DNA of 64,000 nt. Source: JAGDVO01 sp964590075 [NCBI: uncultured Aquificales bacterium] (GTDB lineage: Bacteria > Thermosulfidibacterota > Thermosulfidibacteria > Thermosulfidibacterales). The position numbers and the translations under genes were made by a program. The stretch spans positions 152,652-216,651 of the forward strand of contig CAZPXS010000001.1 in NCBI GenBank assembly GCA_964590075.1, given 5' to 3'. This document shows positions 27,413 to 37,069 of the stretch, in pieces; position 1 is the first letter of the stretch, and the number at the start of each line of letters is the position of its first letter. The notes under the pieces were generated by a model. That model did not search any database. It was given only the letters and a program-made list of their open reading frames with translations, and had not been told where the DNA came from.

Positions 27413-28906
27413 ATGGAAAAGGTTTGGATTCTAGATACTACTTTGAGGGATGGTTTACAGTCACCTGTACTTGCTTTAACTATTGATGAGCGTGTTCAGG
27501 TAGCTGAGTTACTTTGTGAACTTGCCGTCGACATTATAGATGTTGGTTATCCAGCTACTAGTCCCGAGGAACTCTCCGCTGTAAGGGAAGTGGTAAAGGC
27601 TATAGATGGTAGGGCCAAAGTTTCCGTTCTAGCAAAACCCGAGGTAAGGGAGATTGACGTTGCCAAAGAGGTGGTTAAGGAGGCCAAGGAGAGAAGGATA
27701 CATATATTTACGCCTGTATCAAAGATCCACCTTGAGGTTCTGGGTACAAAGAGTATAGATGAACTTGCGAAACTCATAGAGTATACAAAAGAAGGCGGTT
27801 TTGAGGTTGAACTTACGCTTGAGGATGCCCTGAGAGGGGATCCTGATGTAATTTCTAAGACCGTTGAGGTAGCTACCTCCTATAGGGTAGATGTGATAAA
27901 TATAGCGGATACAGTGGGTATAGGTTCTCCCTACAGTGTTGGTGAGATCGTAAGGAGAGTGGTGGATCAGGTAGGTGGTAGATGTATAGTGAGCGTCCAT
28001 TGTCATAACGATCTCGGTATGGCCGTTGCGAATACCATAAGTGCTATTAAGAATGGAGCAAGGCAGGCCCATGTTACTCTTTTAGGTATAGGAACAAGAG
28101 CTGGTAATGCGGCTCTTGAAGAGGTTGTTGTAGCTCTAAGTATACTTGAGGATCTTGGGGTCAAGGTGGATGTTAATCTTAGGAATCTTGCGAAGGTTGT
28201 TAGGAGCTTTTCTAAACTGACGGGATACACCATACCGCCTCATAAGCCGGTTGTTGGGGATAGTGTTTTCTACCATAAGGCTGAGTATATGAGAATAGCT
28301 GTTGTCAGGGAAAGATCTACCTATGAGATAATAGATCCCGAGATGATAGGGTTATCCCCAAGGAGGATAGTGCTATCGAGGTATTCGGGTAAACCAATTT
28401 TCAAGGAGAAACTTTTAGAGCTTGGATACAACTTAAGTGATAGGGAGATAGATAAGGCTTATGAGAAGTTTAAGGAGCTTGCCGAGGTTAAGCATCAGAT
28501 AATGGATGATGATATAGAGGCGATAGTGGAGGAGGTCCTATACGAGAGGGATGTGAGGATAAGGTTAGTTGACTATGAGATAGAGGTTAGGGGAAGTAAA
28601 AAATATCCCAGGGCTAAGGTTGTGATAGAGTTTGATGGGAAGACCTACGTTGGAGAAGGTGAGGGTGATGGTCCTATAGATGCGGCCTTTAAGGCTATAA
28701 ATGAGGCCTTTGAAACAAACGTACTTCTTGTGACCTACAACATAAGGTCCGTAACGAGTGGTAAGGAATCGCTTGGCGAGGTCTTTTTAAAGATAAAGAT
28801 TAAGGGGCAGGAGTTTTCAGGTAGGGCTATTGGTACGGATATCATTAGAGCGAGTATTGAAGCCTATTTGAGGGCTATAAATAAATCCATAGTGGGAGAG
28901 AAGTAA
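27413..28906 (+). CDS. leuA: 2-isopropylmalate synthase family enzyme
   Basis: A 497-residue HMGL-type acyl-CoA condensing enzyme. The N-terminal TIM barrel begins ILDTTLRDGLQSP and has metal-binding HCHNDLGMA and the GIGTRAGNAALEE segment. A C-terminal LeuA regulatory domain (about residues 385-495) is present, where leucine normally binds. With leuC and leuD directly downstream, 2-isopropylmalate synthase is the best reading; the family also holds citramalate and homocitrate synthases. Odd point: the common DGEQ is DGLQ here. Confidence 0.8.
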   Translation: MEKVWILDTTLRDGLQSPVLALTIDERVQVAELLCELAVDIIDVGYPATSPEELSAVREVVKAIDGRAKVSVLAKPEVREIDVAKEVVKEAKERRIHIFTPVSKIHLEVLGTKSIDELAKLIEYTKEGGFEVELTLEDALRGDPDVISKTVEVATSYRVDVINIADTVGIGSPYSVGEIVRRVVDQVGGRCIVSVHCHNDLGMAVANTISAIKNGARQAHVTLLGIGTRAGNAALEEVVVALSILEDLGVKVDVNLRNLAKVVRSFSKLTGYTIPPHKPVVGDSVFYHKAEYMRIAVVRERSTYEIIDPEMIGLSPRRIVLSRYSGKPIFKEKLLELGYNLSDREIDKAYEKFKELAEVKHQIMDDDIEAIVEEVLYERDVRIRLVDYEIEVRGSKKYPRAKVVIEFDGKTYVGEGEGDGPIDAAFKAINEAFETNVLLVTYNIRSVTSGKESLGEVFLKIKIKGQEFSGRAIGTDIIRASIEAYLRAINKSIVGEK

Positions 28907-28909
28907 GGG

Positions 28910-30172
28910 ATGGGGATGACTATAGGTGAGAAGATTTTGGCGCTTAAGGCTAACAGGGATAAGGTAAGGCCAGGGGAGATTCTCCTCTGTAATGTTGATA
29001 TAGCTCTTGCTAACGATGTTACCGCTCCACTTGCCATTAAGGCCTTTGAGGCTATAGGTAAAGACTCCGTTTTTGATAGGGAGAGGGTAGTCCTTGTTAT
29101 GGACCACTTTACACCAAACAAGGACATACCTTCCGCTATGCAGGTAAAGTTTGTCAGGGAGTTTGCCATTAAACATAATATAGTTAACTATTTTGAGGGG
29201 AGTGATGTTGGAATAGAGCATGCGCTTTTACCCGAGCTGGGTCTTGTTGTCCCCGGGGATCTTGTGATTGGGGCGGATTCACACACCTGTACCTATGGAG
29301 CGCTTGGAGCCTTTGCTACAGGTGTTGGCTCTACAGATCTCGGTTTTGTGATGGCAACTGGGAAGATCTGGCTTAAGGTCCCGGAGACTATAAAGTTCAA
29401 CATAAGAGGTAATAGGGGAAAGTATGTTACAGGTAAGGACATAATACTAAAGATAATAGGTATGATAGGGGTTGATGGGGCAAGGTATAAGGCTATGGAG
29501 TTTTCAGGGGAAGTCATAAGATCGCTACCTATGGATGAGAGGTTCACAATAGCAAACATGGCCATTGAAGCTGGTGGTAAGGCTGGTTTGATAGAGCCAG
29601 ATGAGATTACTAAGGCCTATGTTGAGGGAAGGGCAAAGAGAGAACCTATTTATTTGTATTCCGACGAGGATGCGGTTTACGAAAAGGTCTTTGAAGTTGA
29701 CATAACAGGTATGGAACCGCTTGTAGCTTTTCCCCATCTCCCTGAGAATGTTAGACCTGTAAGCGAGGCTAGGCACATAAGGATCGATCAGGTTGTTATA
29801 GGTTCGTGTACCAACGGTAGGATAACTGATCTTAGGCAAGCAGCAGAGGTCCTAAAGGGTAGGAAGGTTGCGAAACATGTGAGATTGATAATAATACCTG
29901 CAACTCCTAATGTATATAAACAGGCCTTGAAAGAAGGCCTTATAGAGATATTCCTCGATGCTGGTGCTATAATATCTCCACCTACCTGTGGCCCCTGTCT
30001 CGGAGGGCATATGGGGATACTGGCCGAAGGTGAGAGGGCTGTAGCCACTACCAATAGAAACTTTGTAGGTAGAATGGGTCATCCGAAGAGTGAGGTATAT
30101 CTTGCGAACCCCTACGTTGCCGCTGCAAGTAGTATAGCGGGTAGGATAGCACATCCGGATGAGGTTATGTAG
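28910..30172 (+). CDS. leuC: 3-isopropylmalate dehydratase large subunit
   Basis: A 420-residue aconitase-family subunit of the short type found in archaea and many thermophiles. The [4Fe-4S] cysteines are in GSCTNGR and [10 protein letters not shown], and [20 protein letters not shown] is the family signature. It isomerises 2- to 3-isopropylmalate with LeuD. ATG 28910 and ATG 28916 are both possible; GGGAGAG and AGGGA respectively precede them. The sequence is equally compatible with a citraconate/homoaconitate role, but the operon context favours leucine. Confidence 0.92.
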   Translation: MGMTIGEKILALKANRDKVRPGEILLCNVDIALANDVTAPLAIKAFEAIGKDSVFDRERVVLVMDHFTPNKDIPSAMQVKFVREFAIKHNIVNYFEGSDVGIEHALLPELGLVVPGDLVIGADSHTCTYGALGAFATGVGSTDLGFVMATGKIWLKVPETIKFNIRGNRGKYVTGKDIILKIIGMIGVDGARYKAMEFSGEVIRSLPMDERFTIANMAIEAGGKAGLIEPDEITKAYVEGRAKREPIYLYSDEDAVYEKVFEVDITGMEPLVAFPHLPENVRPVSEARHIRIDQVVIGSCTNGRITDLRQAAEVLKGRKVAKHVRLIIIPATPNVYKQALKEGLIEIFLDAGAIISPPTCGPCLGGHMGILAEGERAVATTNRNFVGRMGHPKSEVYLANPYVAAASSIAGRIAHPDEVM

Positions 30173-30182
30173 GAGGATATGG

Positions 30183-30674
30183 ATGAAGATAAGGGGTAGG
30201 GTATGGAAGTTTGGTGATCATATAGATACGGATGCCATAATCCCAGCAAGGTATCTCAATACATCCGATCCTATGGAACTTGCCAAGCACTGTATGGAGG
30301 ATGCGGATCCGGAGTTTCCGAGGAAGGTTAAGGAGGGTGATATAATAGTTGCTGGGGAGAATTTTGGTTGTGGTAGCTCGAGAGAACATGCCCCGATAGC
30401 TATAAAGTATGCTGGAGTCCCTGTTGTTGTGGCAAAGAGTTTTGCGAGGATATTCTACAGGAATGCCTTTAACATTGGTTTACCGGTAGTTGAGGCTCCC
30501 GATGCGGTTGATCGTATAGATGAGGGCGATGAGATAGAGGTGGATCTTGTGGCAGGTAGGATCGTAAATATCACTAAGAATGAAGAGTATAGCTTTATCC
30601 CCATTCCCGAATTTATGATGGAGATAATAAGCGCAGGGGGCTTGATAGAGTTTGCGAAAAAGAAAAACTTTTAG
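30183..30674 (+). CDS. leuD: 3-isopropylmalate dehydratase small subunit
   Basis: A 163-residue swivel-domain partner of Leu[16 protein letters not shown] and [12 protein letters not shown] are diagnostic. ATG 30183 is chosen because AGGAGG lies six bases upstream, right behind the leuC stop; the frame open to 30159 overlaps leuC. The length equals the usual size of this subunit type. Confidence 0.94.
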   Translation: MKIRGRVWKFGDHIDTDAIIPARYLNTSDPMELAKHCMEDADPEFPRKVKEGDIIVAGENFGCGSSREHAPIAIKYAGVPVVVAKSFARIFYRNAFNIGLPVVEAPDAVDRIDEGDEIEVDLVAGRIVNITKNEEYSFIPIPEFMMEIISAGGLIEFAKKKNF

Positions 30675-30707
30675 CGGATATTGTTTGTAGCTCCTATTTT
30701 TTCTAGG

Positions 30708-30735
30708 TTGAAAGTGGAAGGAGATGGTTTATCTT
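30708..30735 (+). promoter_or_regulatory. Possible promoter of the peroxiredoxin gene
   Basis: TTGAAA at 30708-30713 and TATCTT at 30730-30735, 16 bp apart, lie in the 104-nt gap after leuD, about 40 nt before the ATG. The rest of the gap shows no hairpin of note. Confidence 0.35.
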
Positions 30736-30778
30736 TAAATAATAGTGTCTATAAAATTGCGATCCAGGGAGGTGGATT

Positions 30779-31417
30779 ATGATACTTGGCAAGATGGCTC
30801 CAGATTTCGAACTCGAAGGTTACGATCCTAATACTAAGGATTTTGTGAAGGTAAAGATCTCGGATTTTAGAGGTAAGTTTTTGATAATACTATTTTATCC
30901 TGGAGATTTCACCTTTGTATGTCCCACGGAGCTTGCTGCTATCGCGACTGTTTATGGTAAGTTGAGGGAGCTTGGTGCCGATGTGGTTGCTGTATCTACC
31001 GATAGTAAGTTCGTTCATAAAGCCTTCTGTGAGCATGAGCCTCTGATGAGGGACGTTAACTTCTTACTTTTATCCGATCCTACCGGTAACATGTGTAGAG
31101 CCTATGATATGTACGTTGAGGAACAGGGGTACGCAAGAAGGGGTATCTATATCGTTAATCCGGATGGTGTGGTTGTTGATGTGGAGGCTTCCGAGGCTCC
31201 CGTTGGTAAGGGTACGGAGGAGATTCTTAGAAAGATAATGGCTTGGAAGTACGTCTATGAGCATCCCGATGAGTTATGTCCTGCCGATTGGGAACCTGGT
31301 AAGAAAACCATCAAACCAACACCCGAAGTTGTTGGACATGTTGGTGAGTATCTGCCACTTAAGGAACTTATAAGCGAATACTATCAGGAAGATGAAAAGG
31401 GATACATGGTTGAGTGA
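30779..31417 (+). CDS. 2-Cys peroxiredoxin (AhpC/Prx1 type)
   Basis: A 212-residue thiol peroxidase reducing hydrogen peroxide and organic peroxides. The peroxidatic Cys is in the DFTFVCPTE motif (residue about 49), and the resolving Cys is in ELCPADWEPG near the C-terminus. There is no AhpF beside it, so the reductant is unknown. AGGGAGGTGG precedes the ATG. In an anaerobe this is a typical oxidative-stress defence. Its end overlaps the next small gene by 26 nt. Confidence 0.93.
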   Translation: MILGKMAPDFELEGYDPNTKDFVKVKISDFRGKFLIILFYPGDFTFVCPTELAAIATVYGKLRELGADVVAVSTDSKFVHKAFCEHEPLMRDVNFLLLSDPTGNMCRAYDMYVEEQGYARRGIYIVNPDGVVVDVEASEAPVGKGTEEILRKIMAWKYVYEHPDELCPADWEPGKKTIKPTPEVVGHVGEYLPLKELISEYYQEDEKGYMVE

Positions 31418-31760
31418 ATTTTTTGAAGAGATTCTATCCTTCATCGAGAGGGATGATATAGAGGTAAACTATAGGGAGGAGGAGACTTTCTTTACCAAGA
31501 AATCCCTGATGCCGAGTGGGGTTTGTAGGATAAAGGAAGTCTCCTCTCCCTGTGGGAAAAAGTTAGTTATAGTCGAGGAAGAGATATATCCAGACGATAC
31601 AACTATCGCCTTTCATCAGATACTTTACGAGTTATCCAATAACTGGTTGGAACCAAAGAGGCTTACCGCTTTTATGTATACCGCGGAAGATGGTAGACCG
31701 GTATTTTCCGATGAGGATCTTTACAGAAGATTAAGGGAGCTTTGGGGACTGGTACTTTAG
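31392..31760 (+). CDS. Small protein of unknown function
   Basis: A 122-residue soluble, acidic protein that I do not recognise. It contains a short C-x8-C-type pair (GVCRIKEVSSPCGKK) and a Trp-rich C-terminal region (NNWLEPKR, RELWGLVL). It is wedged between the peroxiredoxin (26-nt overlap) and the B12/radical-SAM gene (19-nt overlap), with codon use like its neighbours, so it is probably real and co-translated. No signal peptide or membrane helix. Function unknown. Confidence 0.6.
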   Translation: MKRDTWLSEFFEEILSFIERDDIEVNYREEETFFTKKSLMPSGVCRIKEVSSPCGKKLVIVEEEIYPDDTTIAFHQILYELSNNWLEPKRLTAFMYTAEDGRPVFSDEDLYRRLRELWGLVL

Positions 31761-33061
31761 TTAACCCTGATATATTACTAGTCAACCCTTGGGTATACGA
31801 TTTTGCCTGTTACGATTTTTGGTTAAAACCATTGGGTCTTCTTAAGATAGGTGGTCTATTAAGGAAAAGGGGTTACAGGGTAAAGCTCTATGATTTCTTA
31901 AGTCCCTACCATCCAGCTATCGCAGGTAGAGTAAAGAGGCAGAAATATGGCACAGGACACTTCTTTAAAGTAGCCATCCCCAAGGACTATAGACTCCTTG
32001 ACGTTCCAAGGAAATACTATAGATACGGTTTACCCTATGAGGTTGTGTATTCCGACTTGAGAAGAATAGGTAGGCCATCTTTGATTCTGGTGGCGAGTGG
32101 GATGACCTATTGGGTTCCCGGTTTGATTGCTACCGTTAATCTCTTGAGGGAAATATTCCGCGACGTTCCAATCATAATAGGTGGTATATACGCCACGCTA
32201 TGCTATGAACATGCGAAAAGCATATTCAAAGAGGAGTTTATATTTAACGGTAATATTGATGAACTTTTCGATATAATCTCCTCAATAGTGAAACCTAGCG
32301 GGGAACCATCGGATATATCCTATCCGATCTTTGATGAGTACGGGAGAATAGACTACGTTGTTATCTCGACTAGTAGAGGTTGTCCCTATAGTTGTTCCTA
32401 CTGTGCAAGTAGAGTTTTGAATTCCGATTTTGAGGAGAGGGATTACAGGGAAGTTTTTGAGGAGATAGTTTTCTGGTATGAGAGATACGGTGTTATTGAT
32501 TTTGCCTTTTACGATGATGCTCTTTTGTTTAACTTCGAGAGGAGATTGGGTCCTCTTTTGGAGTTAATTTTGAAAAGCCGAGTAAGGGTTAGATTCCATA
32601 CACCTAACGGGATCCATACGAGGTATATCGATAGGGATGTGGCGAGGCTACTAAGACTTTCGGGATTTAGAACGCTCAGACTTGGAGTTGAGAGACTCTC
32701 ATCCCGTTTTGATAGTAAGACCAGTAGAGAGGAGATAGAGAGAGCTATAGGATACCTAAGGGAGGTTGGTTTTACCAAAGAGGAGATAGGGGCGTATATG
32801 ATATTCGGATTCCCCGATGATGATTTGGATCTCCTAATTAAGGATATAACTACCCTTGATAGCATGGGAGTAAGTGTTTATCTTGCGGAGTTTTCACCTG
32901 TACCTAAAACGGCTCTTTTTGATCGTGTAAAAGAGACTTCGAGATACGATCTTGATGAACCGATATTTCATAACAACAGTATATTTCCAGCTCTTAAAAA
33001 ACCCGATTGGGAAAGGATTCAGTATATAAAAAATATGGTGAGATCCTTGAGAAAAAATTAG
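31742..33061 (+). CDS. B12-binding-domain radical SAM protein
   Basis: A 439-residue protein with an N-terminal cobalamin-binding-like Rossmann region (PLGLLKIGGLLRKRGYRVKLYD, then GGIYATLCYEHA). The radical SAM core has C214, C218 and C221 in SRGCPYSCSYCASR. This architecture covers many methylases and cyclases (class B radical SAM), and I cannot assign a substrate. The only suitable start is TTG 31742, preceded by AAGGGAG and overlapping the previous gene. It ends head to head with the rsmB-like gene, stop codons overlapping by 4 nt. Confidence 0.83.
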   Translation: MGTGTLVNPDILLVNPWVYDFACYDFWLKPLGLLKIGGLLRKRGYRVKLYDFLSPYHPAIAGRVKRQKYGTGHFFKVAIPKDYRLLDVPRKYYRYGLPYEVVYSDLRRIGRPSLILVASGMTYWVPGLIATVNLLREIFRDVPIIIGGIYATLCYEHAKSIFKEEFIFNGNIDELFDIISSIVKPSGEPSDISYPIFDEYGRIDYVVISTSRGCPYSCSYCASRVLNSDFEERDYREVFEEIVFWYERYGVIDFAFYDDALLFNFERRLGPLLELILKSRVRVRFHTPNGIHTRYIDRDVARLLRLSGFRTLRLGVERLSSRFDSKTSREEIERAIGYLREVGFTKEEIGAYMIFGFPDDDLDLLIKDITTLDSMGVSVYLAEFSPVPKTALFDRVKETSRYDLDEPIFHNNSIFPALKKPDWERIQYIKNMVRSLRKN

Positions 33062-34371
33062 GATCTTCTCCTTAAGATGGCGTGATAAAAGCCTGTACTT
33101 GCCCTAAATGGTATATTCCTCTCTTCCTTTACAAGCTCGAAGTTACAGTTAAATGATAGAAACCATCCTATGTTTTCTTCGTTCTCCTCCTTCCACAGTG
33201 AACAGGTGGAATAAAGTATATAACCACCTCTTTTTACTAATCTCTTAGCCTCATTTAGTATCTTTCTCTGTACGTCCACGCATTCGAGATAATGATTCTC
33301 CTCCGTTAGCCATCTCCTCTCCGGATGTTTCCCCCATGTACCCGATCCACTACAGGGTACATCGAGGATTATAAGATCAAACTCCCTGGATATTGGTATG
33401 TTACTTGCATCACCTAGTATCAAAAAGGGTAGCCCAATCTCTAGTCTCTCAAAATCTCTTACAAGCCTTTTTAGTCTTTCCATCGATATATCCATAGCGT
33501 AAACCTTGACATCGGCCCTTTCCTGGATGAGGTAGGAGAGTTTTCTACCAGGAGCGCTACAGCAGTCGAGAACGGTTCCCCCTTCCGGTATAAGTTCTAT
33601 CACATCTCTTATACCCTTTGCGGTTACGTAATCCTGAACGGTGAATAGACCCAGCTTATATTCTTCTATCTTCATTACAGGATAGTTTTTTTCCAGTTTT
33701 ATAAACGGCATGTCCTCTATAATCTCCAACTGGTAGTTGTACTTCTCTTTTAGTTTCTGGGCTAACTCTCCCACACTCACCTTTCTCGTGTTAACCCTTA
33801 TACTCATATAGGGTGTCTTATTCATCTCCTCCATTATAAAGAGTGTCCTTTCCTCACCGAAGGATTCGACCATCTTTCTTGTTATCCACTTGGGGAAAAA
33901 GTAGTACCAGAAGCATACATCCTCTATATTAGCTTCCACCTTGGGTTTATACTTAGCTACTTTTCTCAGAACATAGGCTAATCTCTTTACAAGACCTATA
34001 CCTCCTTTTTTCTCCAAGAAAGGGGTCATTACAGGGATTAGCCCGTTTATATCCTTTCTATCGAAGTATACTAGATAGGTCCCGACCCTTAGCGCGTTTC
34101 TCAGAAGGGGACTAGACTTTTTTAACTCCTCCTCTTGAGCTTCTTCTATTATCCTATCTATCACTCCAAGGCGCCTACCGACCTCGTTGGTTATTACAGT
34201 TGCGATTTCCTTCGATTTTTGGTCTATCCTTTGGCCGTCAAATACCTGTTCTCTTGCTAAAATAAGATCCTTATTTCTCTCGAGTATCTCAAGTATTTTA
34301 ACCGCTAATTCTAAACCCTTGGAGAAGATCTTAAAACCCTGCTTGTCTCGTGAATGTATTCCACCAGCCAT
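33058..34371 (-). CDS. rsmB: 16S rRNA m5C methyltransferase RsmB-like (Sun/NOL1 family)
   Basis: A 437-residue protein with an N-terminal NusB-like helical RNA-binding domain (about 10-145) and a C-terminal SAM methyltransferase. GGTVLDCCSAPGRKLSYL is motif I; the catalytic Cys are in LDVPCSGSGTWGKHPE and YSTCSLWKEENE. It methylates a cytosine of 16S rRNA (C967 in Escherichia coli). The start at 34371 overlaps hemE by 61 nt and has no good ribosome site, so the true start is uncertain, but no later ATG, GTG or TTG preserves the NusB-like domain. Confidence 0.87.
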   Translation of the reverse strand: MAGGIHSRDKQGFKIFSKGLELAVKILEILERNKDLILAREQVFDGQRIDQKSKEIATVITNEVGRRLGVIDRIIEEAQEEELKKSSPLLRNALRVGTYLVYFDRKDINGLIPVMTPFLEKKGGIGLVKRLAYVLRKVAKYKPKVEANIEDVCFWYYFFPKWITRKMVESFGEERTLFIMEEMNKTPYMSIRVNTRKVSVGELAQKLKEKYNYQLEIIEDMPFIKLEKNYPVMKIEEYKLGLFTVQDYVTAKGIRDVIELIPEGGTVLDCCSAPGRKLSYLIQERADVKVYAMDISMERLKRLVRDFERLEIGLPFLILGDASNIPISREFDLIILDVPCSGSGTWGKHPERRWLTEENHYLECVDVQRKILNEAKRLVKRGGYILYSTCSLWKEENEENIGWFLSFNCNFELVKEERNIPFRASTGFYHAILRRRS

Positions 34372-35369
34372 TTTACAATGCTGGGATCCGTTTTTGGTAG
34401 GATGCCGTGTCCAAGGTTAAATATATGTGCCCTTGCTTTTAATCCTGCAAGTATTATTTCATCAACCCTTCCTTTCAGTCTATCCCTATCCATGAATAGT
34501 GCATTTGGATCGAGATTACCCTGGATAACCCTATTACTACCTATCTCCCCTATAGCCTTATCGAGGGATATCCTCCAGTCTACCGATACACAGTCTGCCC
34601 CCAGTTTACCTATTGTATCTAACATTCCACCTGTACCTGTTGAAAAGTAAATCACCGGTTTACCGAGTTTCTTCAATTCCTCAACGAGTCTCCTATTTAC
34701 CTCAAATACGAATTCTCTGTAATCCGATGGAGATAGGACTCCCACCCAGGAATCGAATATCTGGAAAGCATCAGCTCCGCTTTCCAACTGGAACTTCCCA
34801 AATTCTATAAGTAGAGAGGTTAAAATCTCGCTTACCCTCCTAAATACATCCTCCCTACTGTACATAAACTCCTTGGTTTTATTGAAGTTTTTTGTAGATC
34901 CCCCCTCCACTATATAGCTTAGAATGGTAAAGGGAGCACCACAGAATCCTATTATAGGTACATCTTTATATTTCTCCTTGAACCCCTTTATAATCTCTCC
35001 AATGTAATTTAACTCTTTTCTCACATCGTAGGGTTCAATTAGCGCATCGAGTTTACCAAGATCCCCCTCTAACTCAATGATAGGCCCTTTTTCCTCAACT
35101 ATATCTACCCTAATTTTTTTAATGGGAATTAGGGGAACGAGTAGATCCGAAAAGAGTATGGCAGCATCTACCTTTAACTCTCTTATCGGTAGGTATGTAA
35201 CCTCTATCGCCCTTTCCACATCTCTACAGAAGTCGAAGAAACTCCTATAGTTTTTTCTTATTTCCCTATACTCTGGAAGGAACCTACCTGCCTGTCTCAT
35301 AAACCAACAGGGAGTATATGGAGTTTCTTCACCCTTTAGAGCTTTGAGAAACACACTGTTGCTATTCAT
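34311..35369 (-). CDS. hemE: Uroporphyrinogen decarboxylase
   Basis: A 352-residue TIM-barrel enzyme that decarboxylates uroporphyrinogen III to coproporphyrinogen III. The signatures [32 protein letters not shown] and [10 protein letters not shown] are all present. It overlaps the upstream radical SAM gene by 8 nt, so the two are co-translated. Together they suggest haem synthesis that avoids oxygen. Confidence 0.95.
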   Translation of the reverse strand: MNSNSVFLKALKGEETPYTPCWFMRQAGRFLPEYREIRKNYRSFFDFCRDVERAIEVTYLPIRELKVDAAILFSDLLVPLIPIKKIRVDIVEEKGPIIELEGDLGKLDALIEPYDVRKELNYIGEIIKGFKEKYKDVPIIGFCGAPFTILSYIVEGGSTKNFNKTKEFMYSREDVFRRVSEILTSLLIEFGKFQLESGADAFQIFDSWVGVLSPSDYREFVFEVNRRLVEELKKLGKPVIYFSTGTGGMLDTIGKLGADCVSVDWRISLDKAIGEIGSNRVIQGNLDPNALFMDRDRLKGRVDEIILAGLKARAHIFNLGHGILPKTDPSIVKWLVEYIHETSRVLRSSPRV

Positions 35370-36438
35370 CGCCCTTTCTCCCGTATCTCTTTGGTATATA
35401 TTTACAGTATGGATCTACTTGCATATAGTCGCCGGTTTCCGCGTAGGCTCTCGCTCTACATCCACCGCATACATTTATATACTCGCAAACTCCGCATCTA
35501 TCCTTATAGGATTTAAAATCCCTGAGATCTTTAAATAACTTCGATTCAAACCATATCTCCTTTAGGCTACTTTCCCTTATGTTTCCTGCGCTTATGGGGA
35601 AGTAGCTACAGGGTTTAACGTTGCCGTAAGCATCTATCATTGCTATTAGTTGCCCTGCTACACAACCTTTAGCTCCACCTGTGGAAAACTTTAAATTCCT
35701 TCTCTCATACCTTATCCCTTTTTCTTTGGCCATTTCGTAACATATCCTGTAGTACTGTGGCGCACAGGTAGGTCTTACGATTATATCTTTCTCTTCAAGC
35801 TCCATCTCGAAATGCCATCTTAGGATCTCTTCGTAATCCTCAGCCGAGATCAGTTCTTCGAAAAGCTCTTTGCCCCTACCCACAGGTACGATCATAAACA
35901 TATACCAGGCAACCGGTTTTATCTCTTTAACGAGTTTGTAAACATCCTGTATGTACCTCTGGTTCCTCTTTGTGAATGATGAATTTATGAGAAACGGTAT
36001 GTCATGTTTTTTGAACAGCTCTATCGCCCTCATAACTCCATCAAAAGCTCCCACCTCGCCTCTAAAGTCATCGTGGACTTCTCTATTCGGACCATCGAGA
36101 CTCAGAGAAACTATCTTTATGCCTACTTCCTTCATTCTAATACATATCTCGTCGGTCACCAAAGTTCCGTTTGTCGCCATACATACCCTTAATCCCTTTT
36201 CCGTACCGTATTTTGCGATTTTATCCCAATCTTTGTGTAGTAACGGTTCCCCTCCCGTTAAGACTACAGTTGCTTCATTATTTATCTCGGCTATCTCGTC
36301 GATTAGTTTTATCGAGTTTGGAAGGTCGAATATACCTGGATCACTGTTTAGACTCGCTGCACTTCTACAGTGGATACAGTTTAGGTTACATGTCCCTATT
36401 ATCTCCCAGGCTATCCATTTAGGTATCCACTTCTCCAT
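35362..36438 (-). CDS. Radical SAM/SPASM protein of the AhbC/AhbD/NirJ haem-biosynthesis type
   Basis: A 358-residue protein. The radical SAM cluster is C17, C21, C24 in [15 protein letters not shown]-terminal SPASM cysteines ([38 protein letters not shown]) bind auxiliary clusters. The layout and position beside hemE match haem-modifying members: siroheme-branch AhbC, coproporphyrin-decarboxylating AhbD, or NirJ. It could carry out a late oxygen-independent decarboxylation. TTAGGAG precedes ATG 36438. Other SPASM roles (peptide maturation) cannot be excluded by sequence alone. Confidence 0.78.
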   Translation of the reverse strand: MEKWIPKWIAWEIIGTCNLNCIHCRSAASLNSDPGIFDLPNSIKLIDEIAEINNEATVVLTGGEPLLHKDWDKIAKYGTEKGLRVCMATNGTLVTDEICIRMKEVGIKIVSLSLDGPNREVHDDFRGEVGAFDGVMRAIELFKKHDIPFLINSSFTKRNQRYIQDVYKLVKEIKPVAWYMFMIVPVGRGKELFEELISAEDYEEILRWHFEMELEEKDIIVRPTCAPQYYRICYEMAKEKGIRYERRNLKFSTGGAKGCVAGQLIAMIDAYGNVKPCSYFPISAGNIRESSLKEIWFESKLFKDLRDFKSYKDRCGVCEYINVCGGCRARAYAETGDYMQVDPYCKYIPKRYGRKGDE

Positions 36439-36480
36439 AGTTTAAACTCCTAACTCAAGGATATTTAAAAAATTTATGCT

Positions 36481-36509
36481 ATGATATAATTACAGCACTA
36501 GATAATCAA
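36481..36509 (-). promoter_or_regulatory. Probable promoter of the radical SAM-hemE-rsmB unit
   Basis: On the minus strand TTGATT (36509-36504) and TATCAT (36486-36481) are 17 bp apart. The -10 overlaps the -10 of the divergent ACT-gene promoter, so the two promoters should compete. Confidence 0.45.
36482..36490 (+). promoter_or_regulatory. Extended -10 promoter of the ACT protein-def unit
   Basis: TGA followed by an exact TATAAT (36485-36490) makes an extended -10 element. The -35 position (36462-36467, TATTTA) is poor, as expected for extended -10 promoters. AGGAGGAGG and the ATG follow 35 nt downstream. Confidence 0.5.
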
Positions 36510-36524
36510 TAAAGGAGGAGGGTT

Positions 36525-37061
36525 ATGCCTAAGTATGTTCTTTTTACTGTTGGTAGAGATAAACCTGGTATAGTTTCAACCATAACTGAGATCCTTTACA
36601 ATTACGGGTGTAACCTCGAGGATTCATCGATGACTATTCTAAAGGATCAATTCGCTATTATTCTGATAGTCGATGTACCAGGCGATGTTGATATAAAGCT
36701 TCTTGAGTCTGATGTGGCAAGTGCTTGTGACAGGTTATCCCTCTTTTACGTTTTAAAGGAACTTGGGGAGGTTGAAGAAAATAACGATAAATACTATACC
36801 CACTGTTTGATAAAGGTGTTTGGTGAGGATAAGACAGGTATAGTTTACAAGGTTTCTAGAGCTCTCGCGGAAAGGGGAGTTAATATATGTGATCTGAGGA
36901 CGAAGATCACAAGTGGTGAGAAAAAGTTATACGTTATGGTTATAGAGACAGAGATTCCCCATGGTGTTACGGTTGAGGAGATAGAGTCTACTTTAAGTGA
37001 TCTAGCCAGGGAGATGGATGTGGATATAGTTGTGGAAGAGGTGCCTATCATAAGGATGTGA
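36525..37061 (+). CDS. Tandem ACT-domain protein (GcvR-like)
   Basis: A 178-residue protein of two ACT domains, the first beginning YVLFTVGRDKPGIVSTI and the second LIKVFGEDKTGIVYKVSRAL. Both have the DKPG/DKTG glycine-turn typical of amino-acid-binding ACT folds. GcvR of Escherichia coli, a glycine-cleavage regulator, shares this two-ACT layout, but no gcv gene is nearby. It likely senses an amino acid; target unknown. AGGAGGAGG lies just before ATG 36525, and its stop overlaps the def region. Confidence 0.8.
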   Translation: MPKYVLFTVGRDKPGIVSTITEILYNYGCNLEDSSMTILKDQFAIILIVDVPGDVDIKLLESDVASACDRLSLFYVLKELGEVEENNDKYYTHCLIKVFGEDKTGIVYKVSRALAERGVNICDLRTKITSGEKKLYVMVIETEIPHGVTVEEIESTLSDLAREMDVDIVVEEVPIIRM

Positions 37062-37069
37062 GGTGGGGT

